Below the pieces are notes generated by a model. That model was not told the DNA's origin. It saw only the letters and a list, made by a program, of their open reading frames with translations, and made no database searches. This document shows positions 1-13,924 of a stretch of 64,000 nucleotides of DNA, one piece after another. Origin of the DNA: Heterorhizobium halophytocola (GTDB lineage Bacteria > Pseudomonadota > Alphaproteobacteria > Rhizobiales > Rhizobiaceae); assembly GCF_017873095.1 (NCBI RefSeq), contig NZ_JAGGJU010000005.1, positions 62,001 through 126,000 on the forward strand, given 5' to 3'. The translations under genes and the position numbers were made by a program. The number at the start of each line of letters is the position of its first letter. The first letter of the stretch is position 1.

Positions 1-18
1 GAGATTTCTACCGAATGC

Positions 19-71
19 AAGTGCGGTCTTGCCGCATTTCCTTCGAAACCACCGCGCTGATTCGGAATCAG
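19..71 (-). terminator. possible pleD 3' hairpins
   Basis: Two inverted repeats follow the pleD stop codon: a 7-bp arm pair (CTGATTC/GAATCAG, 57-71, one-base loop) and an 8-bp stem with one G-T pair (19-26 with 32-39). Neither has a long T run, so they are weak terminator candidates or RNA-end stabilisers. Beyond them the window ends. Confidence 0.3.
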
Positions 72-75
72 TCTG

Positions 76-1449
<1,374 letters not shown>

Positions 1450-1465
1450 GGCAGCCCCTCCCCAG

Positions 1466-1837
1466 TCAGGCGTCCCCAAGATAGGTTTTTATGGTTTCCA
1501 GGAATTTCGGCACGGAAATCGGCTTGGAGACATAGGCTTCGCAGCCACCCTGGCGAATGCGTTCCTCGTCGCCCTTCATCGCGAAGGCGGTCACGGCGAT
1601 CACCGGAATGACATGCAGCTCCGGATCGTCCTTCAGCCATTTCGTGACCTCCAGGCCGGACACCTCCGGCAACTGGATGTCCATCAGGATCAGGTCCGGA
1701 CGGTAGCGGCGGGCAAGTTCGAGCGCCTCCATCCCGTTGCGGGTCTGGATTGTCGTGTAGCCGGACGCCTCGATAAGGTCGCGGAAGAGCTTCATATTGA
1801 GCTCATTGTCCTCTACAATCATAACTTTCTTAGACAT
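1466..1837 (-). CDS. divK: single-domain response regulator DivK
   Basis: 123-aa stand-alone receiver with no output domain. The acidic residues near 9-10, phospho-acceptor D53 ([13 protein letters not shown]), the switch T/A region and the conserved Lys of SKPI are all present. In Caulobacter and rhizobia DivK relays phosphate state through the DivJ/PleC kinases and restrains CtrA via DivL/CckA, coupling polarity to the cell cycle. Its position directly upstream of pleD, the near-invariant sequence and the length identify it as DivK rather than a generic CheY. The region upstream (1838-1972) is shared with the divergent DUF3572 gene; I did not find a full TTAA-N7-TTAA CtrA box there. Confidence 0.96.
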   Translation of the reverse strand: MSKKVMIVEDNELNMKLFRDLIEASGYTTIQTRNGMEALELARRYRPDLILMDIQLPEVSGLEVTKWLKDDPELHVIPVIAVTAFAMKGDEERIRQGGCEAYVSKPISVPKFLETIKTYLGDA

Positions 1838-1972
1838 CGCCCGGCCCCTCAGACATCAGCAAATGCGGCGAACCAGGAGGCCGACGTCATCATGATCGCT
1901 CTATACAGGTCCCCAAACCTAAAGCGATTTGGTTGAGAAAATCGTAATCCTTCGGAAATCTCTGGAAAATCC

Positions 1973-2266
1973 ATGCAGCAAAAAGACCTGGCACCACCGG
2001 CCCACGAGACGGCGCTCGAAATACTGACCTGGCTTGCCGGCGAACCGGACATGCTGTCGCGCTTCCTGGCGCTGTCCGGTCTTCGGGCAGACCAGCTGCG
2101 CACCGCCGTCGCGGACCCGGCCTTCCTCGCCGGCCTGCTGGATTTCGTCATGAACCATGAGCCGACATTGTTGTTGTTTTGTGAAGCGACCGAAACCAAG
2201 CCGGAGACCGTTGCGGCGGCCTGGGCGAAACTTTCCGGCCCGGGCCTGGATTCCGGCGAATATTGA
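1973..2266 (+). CDS. DUF3572 family protein
   Basis: Small 97-aa acidic helical protein. The central block (DMLSRFLALSG, then FLAGLLDFVMNHEPTLLLF) is the signature I associate with DUF3572, a family of unknown function common in Hyphomicrobiales and usually divergent from divK, as here. No signal peptide or membrane segment is apparent. Its stop overlaps the next gene's start (TGATG), so the two are probably translationally coupled. Function is unknown. Confidence 0.8.
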   Translation: MQQKDLAPPAHETALEILTWLAGEPDMLSRFLALSGLRADQLRTAVADPAFLAGLLDFVMNHEPTLLLFCEATETKPETVAAAWAKLSGPGLDSGEY

Positions 2267-2919
2267 TGACGGCTGACGGACAGCTTGCGGATATCAGGCT
2301 CGGCCACCGCCCGCTGCTGGTCTGCGACGTCGACGATGTCGTCCTGCAATTCGTCCAGCCGTTCGAGCGGTACCTCGTCGACCGCGACCTCGAACTCGTG
2401 CCACGCTCGTTTCGTCTCACCGGCAATATCGTTTCGCAGCGTGACGGCACGGCCGTGGAAGACAGCGCGGTACGGTCGCTGCTGGACACCTTCTATGACG
2501 AGCAGGAGCACTGGCAGGTCCCGGCCGAGCGCGCGCATGCCATGCTGGACGGCTTTTCGGCGGAGGCGGATGTGGTGTTTCTGACGGCCATGTCGCCGCG
2601 CTATTTCGACCGCCGGCGCCGGCTGCTCGACAGGCTGGGCTTCTCCCAGCCATTGATCGCGACCGAAGCGCCCAAGGGACCGCTGGTCGCGCAGCTGCAT
2701 GGGGCACGTTCGCTGCCCCTTGCCTTTGTCGACGACATGGTGGGCAATCTCATCTCGGTCGGTACCCATGTGGCGGACTGTCTTCTGGTCCATCTGCAGC
2801 CGAGATCGGCCATTCACCGCCTGGCCCCGGCAACGCCGCCTACCGCCGAACGCGCCGATGGCTGGCTGCAGGCCGATCGCCTCATCCGTCGCCATTTTGC
2901 CGTCTCGCGGCCCGACTGA
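2266..2919 (+). CDS. HAD-like hydrolase/phosphatase family protein
   Basis: 217-aa soluble protein. Motif I is visible as LLVCDVDDVVLQF (DxDxV type, with the catalytic Asp pair), followed by a cap-like region, a motif II-like VVFLTAMS near residue 105, and a motif IV-like AFVDDMVGN near residue 155 with the two expected acidic residues. This order fits the haloacid dehalogenase superfamily; substrate is unknown. I start it at the ATG that shares its A with the preceding TGA; a TTG one codon earlier is less likely. Downstream lies dinB with its own promoter. Confidence 0.7.
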   Translation: MTADGQLADIRLGHRPLLVCDVDDVVLQFVQPFERYLVDRDLELVPRSFRLTGNIVSQRDGTAVEDSAVRSLLDTFYDEQEHWQVPAERAHAMLDGFSAEADVVFLTAMSPRYFDRRRRLLDRLGFSQPLIATEAPKGPLVAQLHGARSLPLAFVDDMVGNLISVGTHVADCLLVHLQPRSAIHRLAPATPPTAERADGWLQADRLIRRHFAVSRPD

Positions 2920-2969
2920 ACCACGTCCCTCTGGCCTCGACAAAATACCCAGCATGCGAAAAGCCCCCG

Positions 2970-2998
2970 CTTGTTCGCCGACACGCTAGCGCCTATGG
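2970..2998 (+). promoter_or_regulatory. dinB promoter
   Basis: CTTGTT, a 17-base spacer, then CTATGG: close to the rhizobial housekeeping pattern CTTGAC-N17-CTATAT. It predicts a transcription start near 3005, right at the LexA box, and makes an ATG at 2995 impossible as the translation start from this promoter. Confidence 0.55.
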
Positions 2999-3005
2999 TT
3001 CATCT

Positions 3006-3020
3006 GTTCAACCTTTGTTC
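3006..3020 (+). promoter_or_regulatory. LexA (SOS) box of dinB
   Basis: GTTC AACCTTT GTTC: an exact alphaproteobacterial LexA direct repeat (GTTC-N7-GTTC), followed by C as in the two other boxes in this window. It covers the predicted transcription start and ends four bases before the chosen ATG, a good position for repression. Confidence 0.75.
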
Positions 3021-3024
3021 CGAC

Positions 3025-4320
3025 ATGACGCCAGACCAGACGAGCACCCAGGGTTTTTGCCGTGACTGCCTGACCCTTCAACCGGCCGGTCGCAGACGCT
3101 GTAGCGCATGCGGCAGCCCGCGGCTGGTCTTCCATCCCGAGCTTTTCGACCTGACCCTCGCCCATATCGACTGCGACGCCTTCTATGCGTCGGTCGAAAA
3201 GCGCGACAATCCCGACCTCGCCGACAAGCCGGTGATCATCGGCGGCGGCAAGCGCGGCGTTGTCTCGACCGCCTGCTATGTGGCCCGTATCCATGGCGTT
3301 CGCTCGGCCATGCCGATGTTCAAGGCGCTGGAAGCCTGTCCCGACGCCGTGGTCATTCGGCCCGACATGGAAAAATACGGCCGCGTCGGGCGCGAGATCC
3401 GCCAGATGATGTCGGACCTCACGCCGCTGGTGCAACCGTTGTCGATCGACGAGGCCTTTCTCGAACTGAAAGGCACGCAGACGCTGCACCGCGATCCCCC
3501 TGCCCGGGTGCTCGCCCGCTTCGTCAAGCGGATCGAAAGCGAGATCGGCATTACCGTGTCTGTCGGGCTGTCCTATTGCAAGTTTCTCGCCAAGGTCGCT
3601 TCCGACCTGCAAAAGCCGCGCGGCTTCTCGGTGGTCGGCCGGGCCGAGGCCATGGCTTTTCTGGCCGACCGGCCGGTGACGACCATATGGGGTGTCGGGC
3701 ACGCCTTTGCCGCCACCTTGGAACGCGACGGCATCCGCACCGTCGGTCAGCTGCAGACCATGGAAGAGACCGAACTGATGCGCCGCTATGGCCTGATCGG
3801 CCAGCGGCTGGCACGGCTTTCCCGTGGCAATGACGACCGGGAGGTCCACCCGAATGACGGCGCCAAGAGCGTGTCGGCGGAAACCACGTTCTTCGACGAT
3901 ATTTCCGCTCGGGAACCGCTTGTCAGCCACTTGCGGGCGCTGTCGGAAAAGGTCGCGCGGCGGATGAAGAAGAGCCAGCTTGCCGGCCACACCGTGGTGT
4001 TGAAGCTGAAGACGGCCGACTTCAAGGGGCGGACCCGCAACCGGCGACTGGAAGATCCGACCCAGCTTGCCGACCGGATCTTTCGCACCGGCCTGTCCCT
4101 GCTGGAAAAGGAACTGGACGGCACGAAATTCCGCCTGATCGGCATAGGCGTGACCGACCTGACCGATCCCGTGCGCGCCGACCCACCCGATCTCGTCGAT
4201 CCGCAGGCCGCGCGCCGTGCCGCGGCGGAGGCCGCCATCGACCGCCTGCGCGACAAGTTCGGCAAGACCAGCGTGGAGACCGGCTACACCTTCGTGCCGA
4301 AACGCGACGCCGGGGACTGA
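3025..4320 (+). CDS. dinB: DNA polymerase IV (Y-family, DinB)
   Basis: Error-prone translesion polymerase, 431 aa. The N terminus has a short zinc-ribbon-like extension with two CxxC pairs (FCRDC ... CSACG), then the palm motif [12 protein letters not shown] with the first catalytic Asp, the second catalytic pair in SIDEAFLEL, the fingers YxR-type region ([14 protein letters not shown]), helix-hairpin-helix thumb ([13 protein letters not shown]) and a little-finger domain. I see no obvious QxxLF clamp-binding motif at the C terminus. The ATG at 3025 is preferred over one at 2995 because the promoter and LexA box lie between or over them. SOS induction is therefore likely. Confidence 0.93.
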   Translation: MTPDQTSTQGFCRDCLTLQPAGRRRCSACGSPRLVFHPELFDLTLAHIDCDAFYASVEKRDNPDLADKPVIIGGGKRGVVSTACYVARIHGVRSAMPMFKALEACPDAVVIRPDMEKYGRVGREIRQMMSDLTPLVQPLSIDEAFLELKGTQTLHRDPPARVLARFVKRIESEIGITVSVGLSYCKFLAKVASDLQKPRGFSVVGRAEAMAFLADRPVTTIWGVGHAFAATLERDGIRTVGQLQTMEETELMRRYGLIGQRLARLSRGNDDREVHPNDGAKSVSAETTFFDDISAREPLVSHLRALSEKVARRMKKSQLAGHTVVLKLKTADFKGRTRNRRLEDPTQLADRIFRTGLSLLEKELDGTKFRLIGIGVTDLTDPVRADPPDLVDPQAARRAAAEAAIDRLRDKFGKTSVETGYTFVPKRDAGD

Positions 4321-4457
4321 TGCGTTTTTGCCTGCCAGCGGAACCTTTTTGGGCGAAAACCGGCCTACACGAAACCGTGAACTAGGCACTGCTTCAAAAC
4401 TTCATTAAACACCCGCTTATATGGTTACGCGTTAATATTCACCAGGGGCGAGATTTC

Positions 4458-5711
4458 ATGATGAAGCGTTTCACCTTGGGCCTTCTGGTCTGTGCCGCAA
4501 CGATTTCGGGCGTCTGCGCCCCCGCTTCGGCCGACGATGGCAGGGCGCTTCAGATCTATGTGTCCAAGGCCACCCAGTCGCTGGTGGTCTATGATGGCGA
4601 CGCGGTCGTGGCGACCTCCAGGGTCTCGACCGGCAAGGCGGGCCACACCACGCCGTCCGGCGTCTTTTCCATCCTGCAAAAGCAGCGCTACCACGAATCC
4701 AACATCTATTCGGACGCACCGATGCCGTGGATGCAGCGGCTGACCTGGTCCGGCATCGCGCTGCACGAGTCCAACAGCGTGCCGCGCCATGCCGCCTCGC
4801 ATGGATGCGTGCGCCTGCCGGCAAACTTCGCCCACTCGCTCTACCGGATGACGAAGACCGGCGCGCATGTGATCATTACCGATGACGAGGTGACGCCGCG
4901 GCCCGTCTATTCGCCGACACTGTTCAATCCTGCCGGGACGCAGACGCAGGGCGAGGCCCTGTCGGATGCGGATCTGCGCCCAACCTCGATCCAGGCGAAT
5001 GGCAGCATCATCGAAGTGGCGATGGCCAAGCCGCTGCCGAAACCGGCCGCCGGCTCGGCCGCCAGCCCGAAGGCCGCGGCAGCCCACGAGGCGCCGTTGC
5101 GCATCCTGATCACCCGGCGCGACATGCGCGAGACCGTACACGACGTGCAGGATATGCTGACCGAACTCGGCTTCGACGCCGGTACGCCCGACGGCGTGAT
5201 CGGCAGCAAGACGCGCAGCGCCATCGCCGGCTACAAGCGGTGGAAGAAGCTGCCCGAAGGACCGCAGATCACCACCGCCTTTCTCGACGCGTTGCACGAG
5301 AGCGCCGGCCGCAGCGCTGCACCAAACGGGCAATTGCTGGTCCGCCAGAATTTCAGGCCGGTGTTTGAAGGTCCGATCGAGATTGCCGATCCGCAAAGGC
5401 CGCTCGGCACGCATTTTCTCGAGGCGACCCATGTCGATCGCGCCGCCGGCAAGGCGGACTGGCACGGGGTGACGATGGACAATTACATCCCCTCGCCGAC
5501 AGCCAGACGCCTCGGCATCGATACCGACAGCCAGGCGAGCGACATGGAAGAGGCTTTGTCGCGGATCACCGTGCCCGGCGACCTGCGGGCCAAGATCGCC
5601 ACCCTGCTCGATGCCGGCTCGTCGATTACCATCACAGATGCCAGCGATCCCCGCGAGACAGGTCGCGGCACGGACTTCATCACCATGACCCGCCCGACAC
5701 CGCGCAGCTGA
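4458..5711 (+). CDS. exported L,D-transpeptidase with peptidoglycan-binding domain
   Basis: 417-aa periplasmic cell-wall enzyme. A signal peptide ends near APASA-DDG (residue 25). The YkuD catalytic domain spans about 28-140 with the diagnostic HAASHGCVRL (H115, C117, R119). A PG_binding_1-type segment (VQDMLTELGFDAG..DGVIGSKTRSAI) lies around 215-270, followed by a C-terminal domain of about 130 residues that I do not recognise. It would form 3-3 crosslinks or attach proteins to meso-diaminopimelate, a major activity at the growing pole in rhizobia. The start is backed by AGGGGCGAG just upstream. It stands alone, convergent with dnaE. Confidence 0.9.
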   Translation: MMKRFTLGLLVCAATISGVCAPASADDGRALQIYVSKATQSLVVYDGDAVVATSRVSTGKAGHTTPSGVFSILQKQRYHESNIYSDAPMPWMQRLTWSGIALHESNSVPRHAASHGCVRLPANFAHSLYRMTKTGAHVIITDDEVTPRPVYSPTLFNPAGTQTQGEALSDADLRPTSIQANGSIIEVAMAKPLPKPAAGSAASPKAAAAHEAPLRILITRRDMRETVHDVQDMLTELGFDAGTPDGVIGSKTRSAIAGYKRWKKLPEGPQITTAFLDALHESAGRSAAPNGQLLVRQNFRPVFEGPIEIADPQRPLGTHFLEATHVDRAAGKADWHGVTMDNYIPSPTARRLGIDTDSQASDMEEALSRITVPGDLRAKIATLLDAGSSITITDASDPRETGRGTDFITMTRPTPRS

Positions 5712-6038
5712 ATGTTCTGACCTTGCGTCTGCCGGCGCATCGGCGATCCTCACAACACGGGGCCGCCGGTTCGCGGGGGCTGCGGCCAGGACAGGGAAGC
5801 TGCGCAAAGAGCCTGCATTTGTCAGTTCTGGCACAGAGCGCCCCGCCTCGGCAAAGACTGGCGCGGGCGGCCTCTACCGTATGGCATGTCACGCAAAACC
5901 ACGGCCCGGAATCTGTATCAAGCCCGTGCGTGCACGCGCCTACGGCTCAGGTCGCCTGACCGCATGCGGCCATAACAATCAGCCCCTTGCCGGAACATCC
6001 TCGTTCAGAACCCCATGCCGCGGATCGTCGGAGCGCGG
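5712..6038. other. intergenic, convergent ends of ldt and dnaE
   Basis: 327 bp between the ends of the L,D-transpeptidase and dnaE genes. Short open frames exist but have no recognisable product and no ribosome binding site; I see no clear intrinsic terminator. Nothing further can be supported here. Confidence 0.5.
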
Positions 6039-9539
<3,501 letters not shown>

Positions 9540-9646
9540 TTTTACCCACCTTGCGACTCTGACAGACGCTGTGGATTTTCCTCTCTGGGGCGACGGAAGT
9601 CCACCCCGCAAGGAGAGCGGCCGGAGCTTGTCCGACCGAAATTATC

Positions 9647-9733
9647 TTACAGTGCGAACATCAGCACCGACATGCTGGCAATGAACATGGTGATCGAGGC
9701 AAAGGCGGCTACGTCACGCAAAACTTCAGTCAT
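9647..9733 (-). CDS. SOS-controlled 28-aa membrane peptide, SidA-like
   Basis: An 87-nt frame below usual gene-caller limits. It starts MTEVLRDVAAFA, continues as a hydrophobic stretch of about 18 residues, ends VLMFAL and stops at TAA. Predicted topology is one membrane span with a short charged N terminus. The ATG is preceded by AGGAGAGAG at good spacing. A LexA box lies 33-47 bases upstream and dnaE begins 107 bases downstream. In Caulobacter, SidA is a 29-aa SOS-induced inner-membrane peptide that inhibits division through FtsW/FtsN and, as I remember, its gene lies next to dnaE. The homology claim rests on size, topology, regulation and position, not on an alignment, so I give no symbol. 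Confidence 0.75.
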   Translation of the reverse strand: MTEVLRDVAAFASITMFIASMSVLMFAL

Positions 9734-9765
9734 GGCTCTCTCCTATCTCTTTATGTTTTTACTTT

Positions 9766-9780
9766 GTTCTACTTTCGTTC
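9766..9780 (-). promoter_or_regulatory. LexA (SOS) box of the small peptide gene
   Basis: Plus strand reads GTTC TACTTTC GTTC followed by C, an exact GTTC-N7-GTTC repeat. On the minus strand a GTTGAC -35-like element (9785-9790) lies five bases upstream, so the box fills the -35/-10 spacer, a standard repression position. The intergenic stretch from here to lolD (9781-9987) holds nothing else I can support. Confidence 0.75.
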
Positions 9781-9987
9781 CGTCGTCAACAGGTTTTTTC
9801 CTAAAGATGACGCGGCCGTCGGCATCACCGGCAGAGCGACGTCTGCGGTGGGCGACGGGGGCCGCGAAATGACGGATGCAGCCAGGCACTGCAGTGCGGT
9901 CAACGCTGCGTCTTGGATGCATCAAAAAGCTATGATTTCGGGAGAGTTGGCCTTATGCCCGGCGCGCCAACCACGCTTGCGCTAGAC

Positions 9988-10701
9988 TCAGGCGGCGCCG
10001 GGGTCGTAGGCGATGACCTTGCCGTCGGCAAGCGTGACACAGCGGTCCATCCGCCGTGCCAGATCGTGGTTGTGGGTGGCGATCAGGGCCGAAAGGCCGG
10101 ACTGGCGAACCAGCGCCTCCAGCGCCGCAAAGACGTAGGACGCGGTCTCCGGATCGAGATTGCCGGTCGGCTCGTCGGCAAGCAGGACCAGCGGCGCATT
10201 GGCAACCGCACGGGCAATCGCCACGCGCTGCTGTTCGCCGCCCGACAATTCGGCCGGCCGGTGCGAGGCGCGGTGGCCGATCCGCATATAGTCGAGCAGC
10301 TGGCTTGCCCGCTCACGCGCTTCCGCCATGCCGAGCCCTGCAATCAGCTGCGGCATCATGATGTTCTCGATCGCGGAGAATTCCGGCAGAAGATGATGGA
10401 ACTGGTAGACGAAGCCGACGCTTTCGCGGCGTATGGCGGTGCGCCGCTCGTCGGAAAGCCCGTTGCATTCCAGGCCACCGACCTTGACCTCACCGGCGTC
10501 GGGATGCTCCAGCAGCCCCGCCAGATGCAACAGCGTCGACTTGCCGGTGCCCGAGGGAGCGACTAGGGCCACGGTCTCGCCGGCGTTGAGGGTGAAATTC
10601 GCACCCTTCAGGATCGAGAGCACGCTCTCCCCCTGTCCGTAGTGGCGATCGATACCGGTCAGCGTCAGAACGGGTTTTTTCATCTGGTTCACGTTCTGCA
10701 T
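9988..10701 (-). CDS. lolD: lipoprotein-releasing ABC transporter ATPase LolD
   Basis: 237-aa ATP-binding subunit that powers release of outer-membrane lipoproteins from the inner membrane. Walker [10 protein letters not shown] near residue 50, Q-loop [14 protein letters not shown], signature [14 protein letters not shown], Walker [13 protein letters not shown] and switch ATHNHDLA are all intact. The HHLLPEFSA stretch after the Q-loop is typical of LolD within the MacB/LolD group. The start is uncertain between GTG at 10707 (overlapping the upstream stop), ATG at 10701 and ATG at 10683; I use 10701. It overlaps or abuts lolC, so the two form one translation unit. Confidence 0.93.
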   Translation of the reverse strand: MQNVNQMKKPVLTLTGIDRHYGQGESVLSILKGANFTLNAGETVALVAPSGTGKSTLLHLAGLLEHPDAGEVKVGGLECNGLSDERRTAIRRESVGFVYQFHHLLPEFSAIENIMMPQLIAGLGMAEARERASQLLDYMRIGHRASHRPAELSGGEQQRVAIARAVANAPLVLLADEPTGNLDPETASYVFAALEALVRQSGLSALIATHNHDLARRMDRCVTLADGKVIAYDPGAA

Positions 10702-10703
10702 CC

Positions 10704-12017
10704 TCACTCGTAGCGCAGGGCCTGTACCGGATCCAGGCGCGATGCACGCCAGGCCGGGAAGATGGTGGCGAGAAACGACAGCACCAGCGCCATGACGACA
10801 ACCGAGAAGGTCTCGGGGAAGTCCATGTCGGCGGGCAGCTGGCTGAGGAAATAGAGCTGTGGATTAAACAGGACCGTACCCGTCACCCAGGAGAAGAACG
10901 CGCGGATGCTTTCGATGTTGAGGCAGACGACCACACCGAGCAGCACGCCGGCAAAGGTGCCGCTGATGCCGATCGCAGCGCCCGTCATGAAGAAGATCCG
11001 CATTACCGACGAGGCATTCGCCCCCATGGTGCGCAGGATGGCGATGTCGCTCGACTTGTCCTTCACCAGCATGATCAGGCCGGAGATGATGTTCAGCGCG
11101 GCCACCAGAATGATCAGCGTGAGGATCATGAACATCACGTTGCGCTCCACCTGCAGGGCGGAGAAGAAGGTCTGGTTGCGCTCGCGCCAGTCGGTGATGA
11201 AGATCTGCCGGCCTGCCGCCGCCTCGATCTTCGGCCGCAGCGTGTCGATATCGTCGGGGTGATCGACATAGATCTCGATCGACTGGGCGATGCCGTCGGC
11301 ATTGAAGAACAGCTGCGCCTCCTCGAACGGCATGTAGACGATGGTGGAATCATATTCCGACATGCCGATCTCGAAGATGCCCGAAACCGTGTAGCTCTTG
11401 ACCCGGGGATTGACCCCCATCGGCGTCACATCGCCTTCCGGCGAGACGAAGGTGATGCTGTCGCCGGCCTGGATACCCAGTTGCTGGGCCATGCGGCTGC
11501 CGATCAGCACGCCTTGTCCCGACGTGAAGCCGACCATGTCGCCGGACTTCAGATTGTTCGTCACAAGGTTCAGCTTCATGATGTCTTCGGTGCGGATGCC
11601 GCGCACCAGCGCGCCGGTGCTGGCGCCCTGCTTGGCCGAGGCCAGAACCTGGCCCTCGACGAGCGGCACGGCGAGCTTGACGCCCTCGACCCCGTCGAAT
11701 TTCTTCGAAAGGTCGGCATAGTCGGTCAGCGGACTATCGACCGGCTGGACGATCATGTGGCCATTGATGCCGAGGATGCGCGAGATCAGTTCGGTGCGAA
11801 AGCCGTTCATCACCGCCATCACGATGATCAGGGTCGCGACACCGAGCATGATGCCGACAAAGGAAAAGCCGGCGATCACCGAGATGAAGGCTTCCTTGCG
11901 CCGGGCGCGCAGATAGCGCCAGGCCACCATGCGCTCGAAGGCCGAAAAGGGCCGGGCGACCCTTGTCGTCGTCGGCCCGGCTTCCGCTTCGTCCCCAGCA
12001 ACCGTCGCTTTCGCCAT
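10704..12017 (-). CDS. lolC: lipoprotein-releasing ABC transporter permease LolC/LolE
   Basis: 437-aa inner-membrane permease. A cytoplasmic N terminus of about 30 residues leads to TM1 ([20 protein letters not shown]), a large periplasmic domain of roughly 220 residues, then three C-terminal membrane segments ([55 protein letters not shown]). This MacB-type 1+3 topology and the family ending [15 protein letters not shown] fit LolC/E. Only one permease gene is present, as usual in alphaproteobacteria where a single LolCE-type protein probably acts as a homodimer. Coupled to lolD downstream and 42 bp after proS. Confidence 0.93.
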   Translation of the reverse strand: MAKATVAGDEAEAGPTTTRVARPFSAFERMVAWRYLRARRKEAFISVIAGFSFVGIMLGVATLIIVMAVMNGFRTELISRILGINGHMIVQPVDSPLTDYADLSKKFDGVEGVKLAVPLVEGQVLASAKQGASTGALVRGIRTEDIMKLNLVTNNLKSGDMVGFTSGQGVLIGSRMAQQLGIQAGDSITFVSPEGDVTPMGVNPRVKSYTVSGIFEIGMSEYDSTIVYMPFEEAQLFFNADGIAQSIEIYVDHPDDIDTLRPKIEAAAGRQIFITDWRERNQTFFSALQVERNVMFMILTLIILVAALNIISGLIMLVKDKSSDIAILRTMGANASSVMRIFFMTGAAIGISGTFAGVLLGVVVCLNIESIRAFFSWVTGTVLFNPQLYFLSQLPADMDFPETFSVVVMALVLSFLATIFPAWRASRLDPVQALRYE

Positions 12018-12059
12018 GTCGTCTCCTATGCCGGCCTTGAGAACCCGACTGTTTCAGGC

Positions 12060-13382
12060 TCAGGCTGTCAGACGGTTGAGGGCTGCCTCGACCGTCATCG
12101 TTTCGCGTTCACCGGTACGACGGTTCTTGACCTCGACCTCGCCATTGGCGATCGACCGGGGTCCGACCACGACCTGGGTCGGCACACCGATCAGGTCGGC
12201 CGTCGCAAACTTGGTGCCCGCCCGGTCATCGGTGTCGTCGTAGAGCACGTCCACGCCGGCCTTCTGCAGGTCGCCATAGAGCTTCTCGCAGGCGCCGTCA
12301 CACGATGCATCCCCCGACTTCATGTTGATCACCACCACGTTGAACGGGGCGATGCTGTCGGGCCAGATGATTCCGTTATCATCATGCGAGGCTTCTATGA
12401 TGGCGGGAACAAGGCGGCTCGGCCCGATGCCGTAGGAACCGCTGTGGACAAAGTGCTCCTTGCCGTCGGGGCCCTGCACCTTGGCGCCCATGGGCTCGGA
12501 ATATTTCGTGCCGAAATAGAAGATGTGGCCGACCTCGATGCCGCGGGCAGACAGGCGATCGCCTTCGGGTATGGCGTCGAAGGCCGCCTCGTCATGCATT
12601 TCCGACGTTGCGGCATAGAGCGAGGTCCACTTGTCGAAGATCGCCTCCAGGCCCTTCACGTCGTCGAAATCGGTATCTTCGGCGGGAATGTCGAATTCGG
12701 TGAAGTCCTTGTGGCAGAAGACTTCCGATTCGCCGGTGTCTGCCAGGATGATGAATTCATGGCTGTGATTGCCGCCGATCGGGCCGGTGTCGGCACGCAT
12801 CGGAATGGCGCGCAGACCAAGCCGGTCGAATGTGCGCAGATAGGCGGTGAACATCCGGTTATAGGCGTGGATCGCGTCTTCCTTGGTAAGGTCGAAGGAA
12901 TAGGCATCCTTCATCAGGAATTCGCGCGAGCGCATGGTGCCGAAGCGCGGACGGATCTCGTCGCGGAACTTCCACTGGATGTGGTAGAGGTTGAGCGGCA
13001 GGTCCTTGTAGGACTTGACCGAGGAGCGGAAGATGTCGGTGACCATCTCCTCATTTGTGGGGCCGTAGAGCATGGGCCGGTCCTGACGATCGGCAATGCG
13101 CAGCATTTCCTTGCCATAGGCCTCGTAGCGTCCGCTTTCCTGCCAGAGTTCGGCCGACTGCAGCGTCGGCATCAGGATTTCGTTGGCGCCCGCCCGGTCC
13201 TGCTCCTCGCGCACGATGGCGCAGACCTTGTCGAGCACGCGCTTGCCGAGCGGAAGCCAGGAATAGATCCCCTGGCTCTGCTGGCGGATCATCCCGGCGC
13301 GCAGCATCAGGCGGTGGGAGACGATTTCCGCTTCCTTGGGATTTTCCTTGAGGATCGGCATGAAGAAGCGCGACAGACGCAT
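12060..13382 (-). CDS. proS: prolyl-tRNA synthetase
   Basis: Class II aminoacyl-tRNA synthetase, 440 aa, charging tRNA-Pro. Motif 1 region ([15 protein letters not shown]), motif 2 ([18 protein letters not shown]) and motif 3 ([16 protein letters not shown]) are visible, followed by the anticodon-binding domain ([13 protein letters not shown] onward). The roughly 180-residue editing insertion of the E. coli enzyme is missing, which is normal for the alphaproteobacterial short form. Start chosen at MRLSRFF; upstream in-frame Met codons precede a non-conserved leader. First gene of a proS-lolC-lolD run. Confidence 0.96.
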   Translation of the reverse strand: MRLSRFFMPILKENPKEAEIVSHRLMLRAGMIRQQSQGIYSWLPLGKRVLDKVCAIVREEQDRAGANEILMPTLQSAELWQESGRYEAYGKEMLRIADRQDRPMLYGPTNEEMVTDIFRSSVKSYKDLPLNLYHIQWKFRDEIRPRFGTMRSREFLMKDAYSFDLTKEDAIHAYNRMFTAYLRTFDRLGLRAIPMRADTGPIGGNHSHEFIILADTGESEVFCHKDFTEFDIPAEDTDFDDVKGLEAIFDKWTSLYAATSEMHDEAAFDAIPEGDRLSARGIEVGHIFYFGTKYSEPMGAKVQGPDGKEHFVHSGSYGIGPSRLVPAIIEASHDDNGIIWPDSIAPFNVVVINMKSGDASCDGACEKLYGDLQKAGVDVLYDDTDDRAGTKFATADLIGVPTQVVVGPRSIANGEVEVKNRRTGERETMTVEAALNRLTA

Positions 13383-13666
13383 GGCAGTTTCCATTGCATG
13401 GGGTCTTCCGCAAATGCGCGGAATCAACCCGCCCGGGTCAATAATTGGTTGCGTTCATACCCGGTTCGGCCGCGGAAGAAAACCCGCTGTACCGCGCCGT
13501 CCCGACTAGTTTTCCCCACACGAAGAAGGATAGGCCAGGTCGCGGAAATGTCAGGCGAATTGATGCTGCACTGCGACATATTCGACCCGATACTTTTTTC
13601 TCACTTGCTGTCTCAAATTTGCAAAATATGGGGTGACAAAGTGTTCGTACTACGCTAGCGTTAGCT

Positions 13667-13811
13667 TATAAAACAGGCAGGGAGATCAAATCTTTGCCAT
13701 ACCGCGGTAAAGTCTTGGGAGGATTAGATCTTAGGCGCGCTTGTCGCAGCCCCTTAATTGGTTAAGGATCACGCGAAACTAGAACAAGGCCTTACGGCCT
13801 TGTTTTTTTTT
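13667..13811 (+). ncRNA. trans-acting sRNA, probable alpha-r9 (Smr9C) type
   Basis: An independent plus-strand transcription unit in the gap between proS and the DUF1467 gene, both on the minus strand. A candidate promoter (GTGACA at 13633, 16-base spacer, CTAGCG at 13655) predicts a start near 13667. An internal hairpin (CCTTAA/TTAAGG, 13752-13767) precedes a strong intrinsic terminator. The transcript would be about 145 nt. From memory, Sinorhizobium Smr9C lies in this same proS-SMc01933 gap and is about this size; that is the basis for the family call, not an alignment. No credible reading frame is present inside. The 5' end is an estimate. Confidence 0.65.
13784..13811 (+). terminator. 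intrinsic terminator of the sRNA
   Basis: Perfect 8-bp stem ACAAGGCC / GGCCTTGT around a TTAC loop, running straight into nine T. Only the plus strand has the T run, so it ends a plus-strand RNA although both neighbouring genes are on the minus strand. Confidence 0.9.
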
Positions 13812-13924
13812 GGCTTTCTGAGATTGCGCGGTGGCATCCGGCACATCCGCAGCCGGCATCCAGACCATCTCCTCACCCACCTCTTTCCATTGCCGGCGAA
13901 TCTGTCCGGCCGTTTTCGGCGGGA

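Noticed and set aside
1838..1972. CtrA box upstream of divK
   Set aside because: Only partial TTAA-like half sites, no TTAA-N7-TTAA.
9743..9925. 60-codon frame between the small peptide and lolD
   Set aside because: It would run through the LexA box and promoter; no ribosome site or family match.
13453..13467. A fourth GTTC-N7-GTTC repeat, upstream of proS
   Set aside because: The spacer is GC-rich, the following base is G not C, no promoter fits around it, and about two such matches are expected by chance in 64 kb.
11259..13658. Long open frames antisense to real genes (e.g. 11259-13658 and 24900-27314 plus strand)
   Set aside because: They mirror lolC/proS and nuoG/nuoH coding in GC-rich DNA; products are His/Asp/Arg-rich with no family features.
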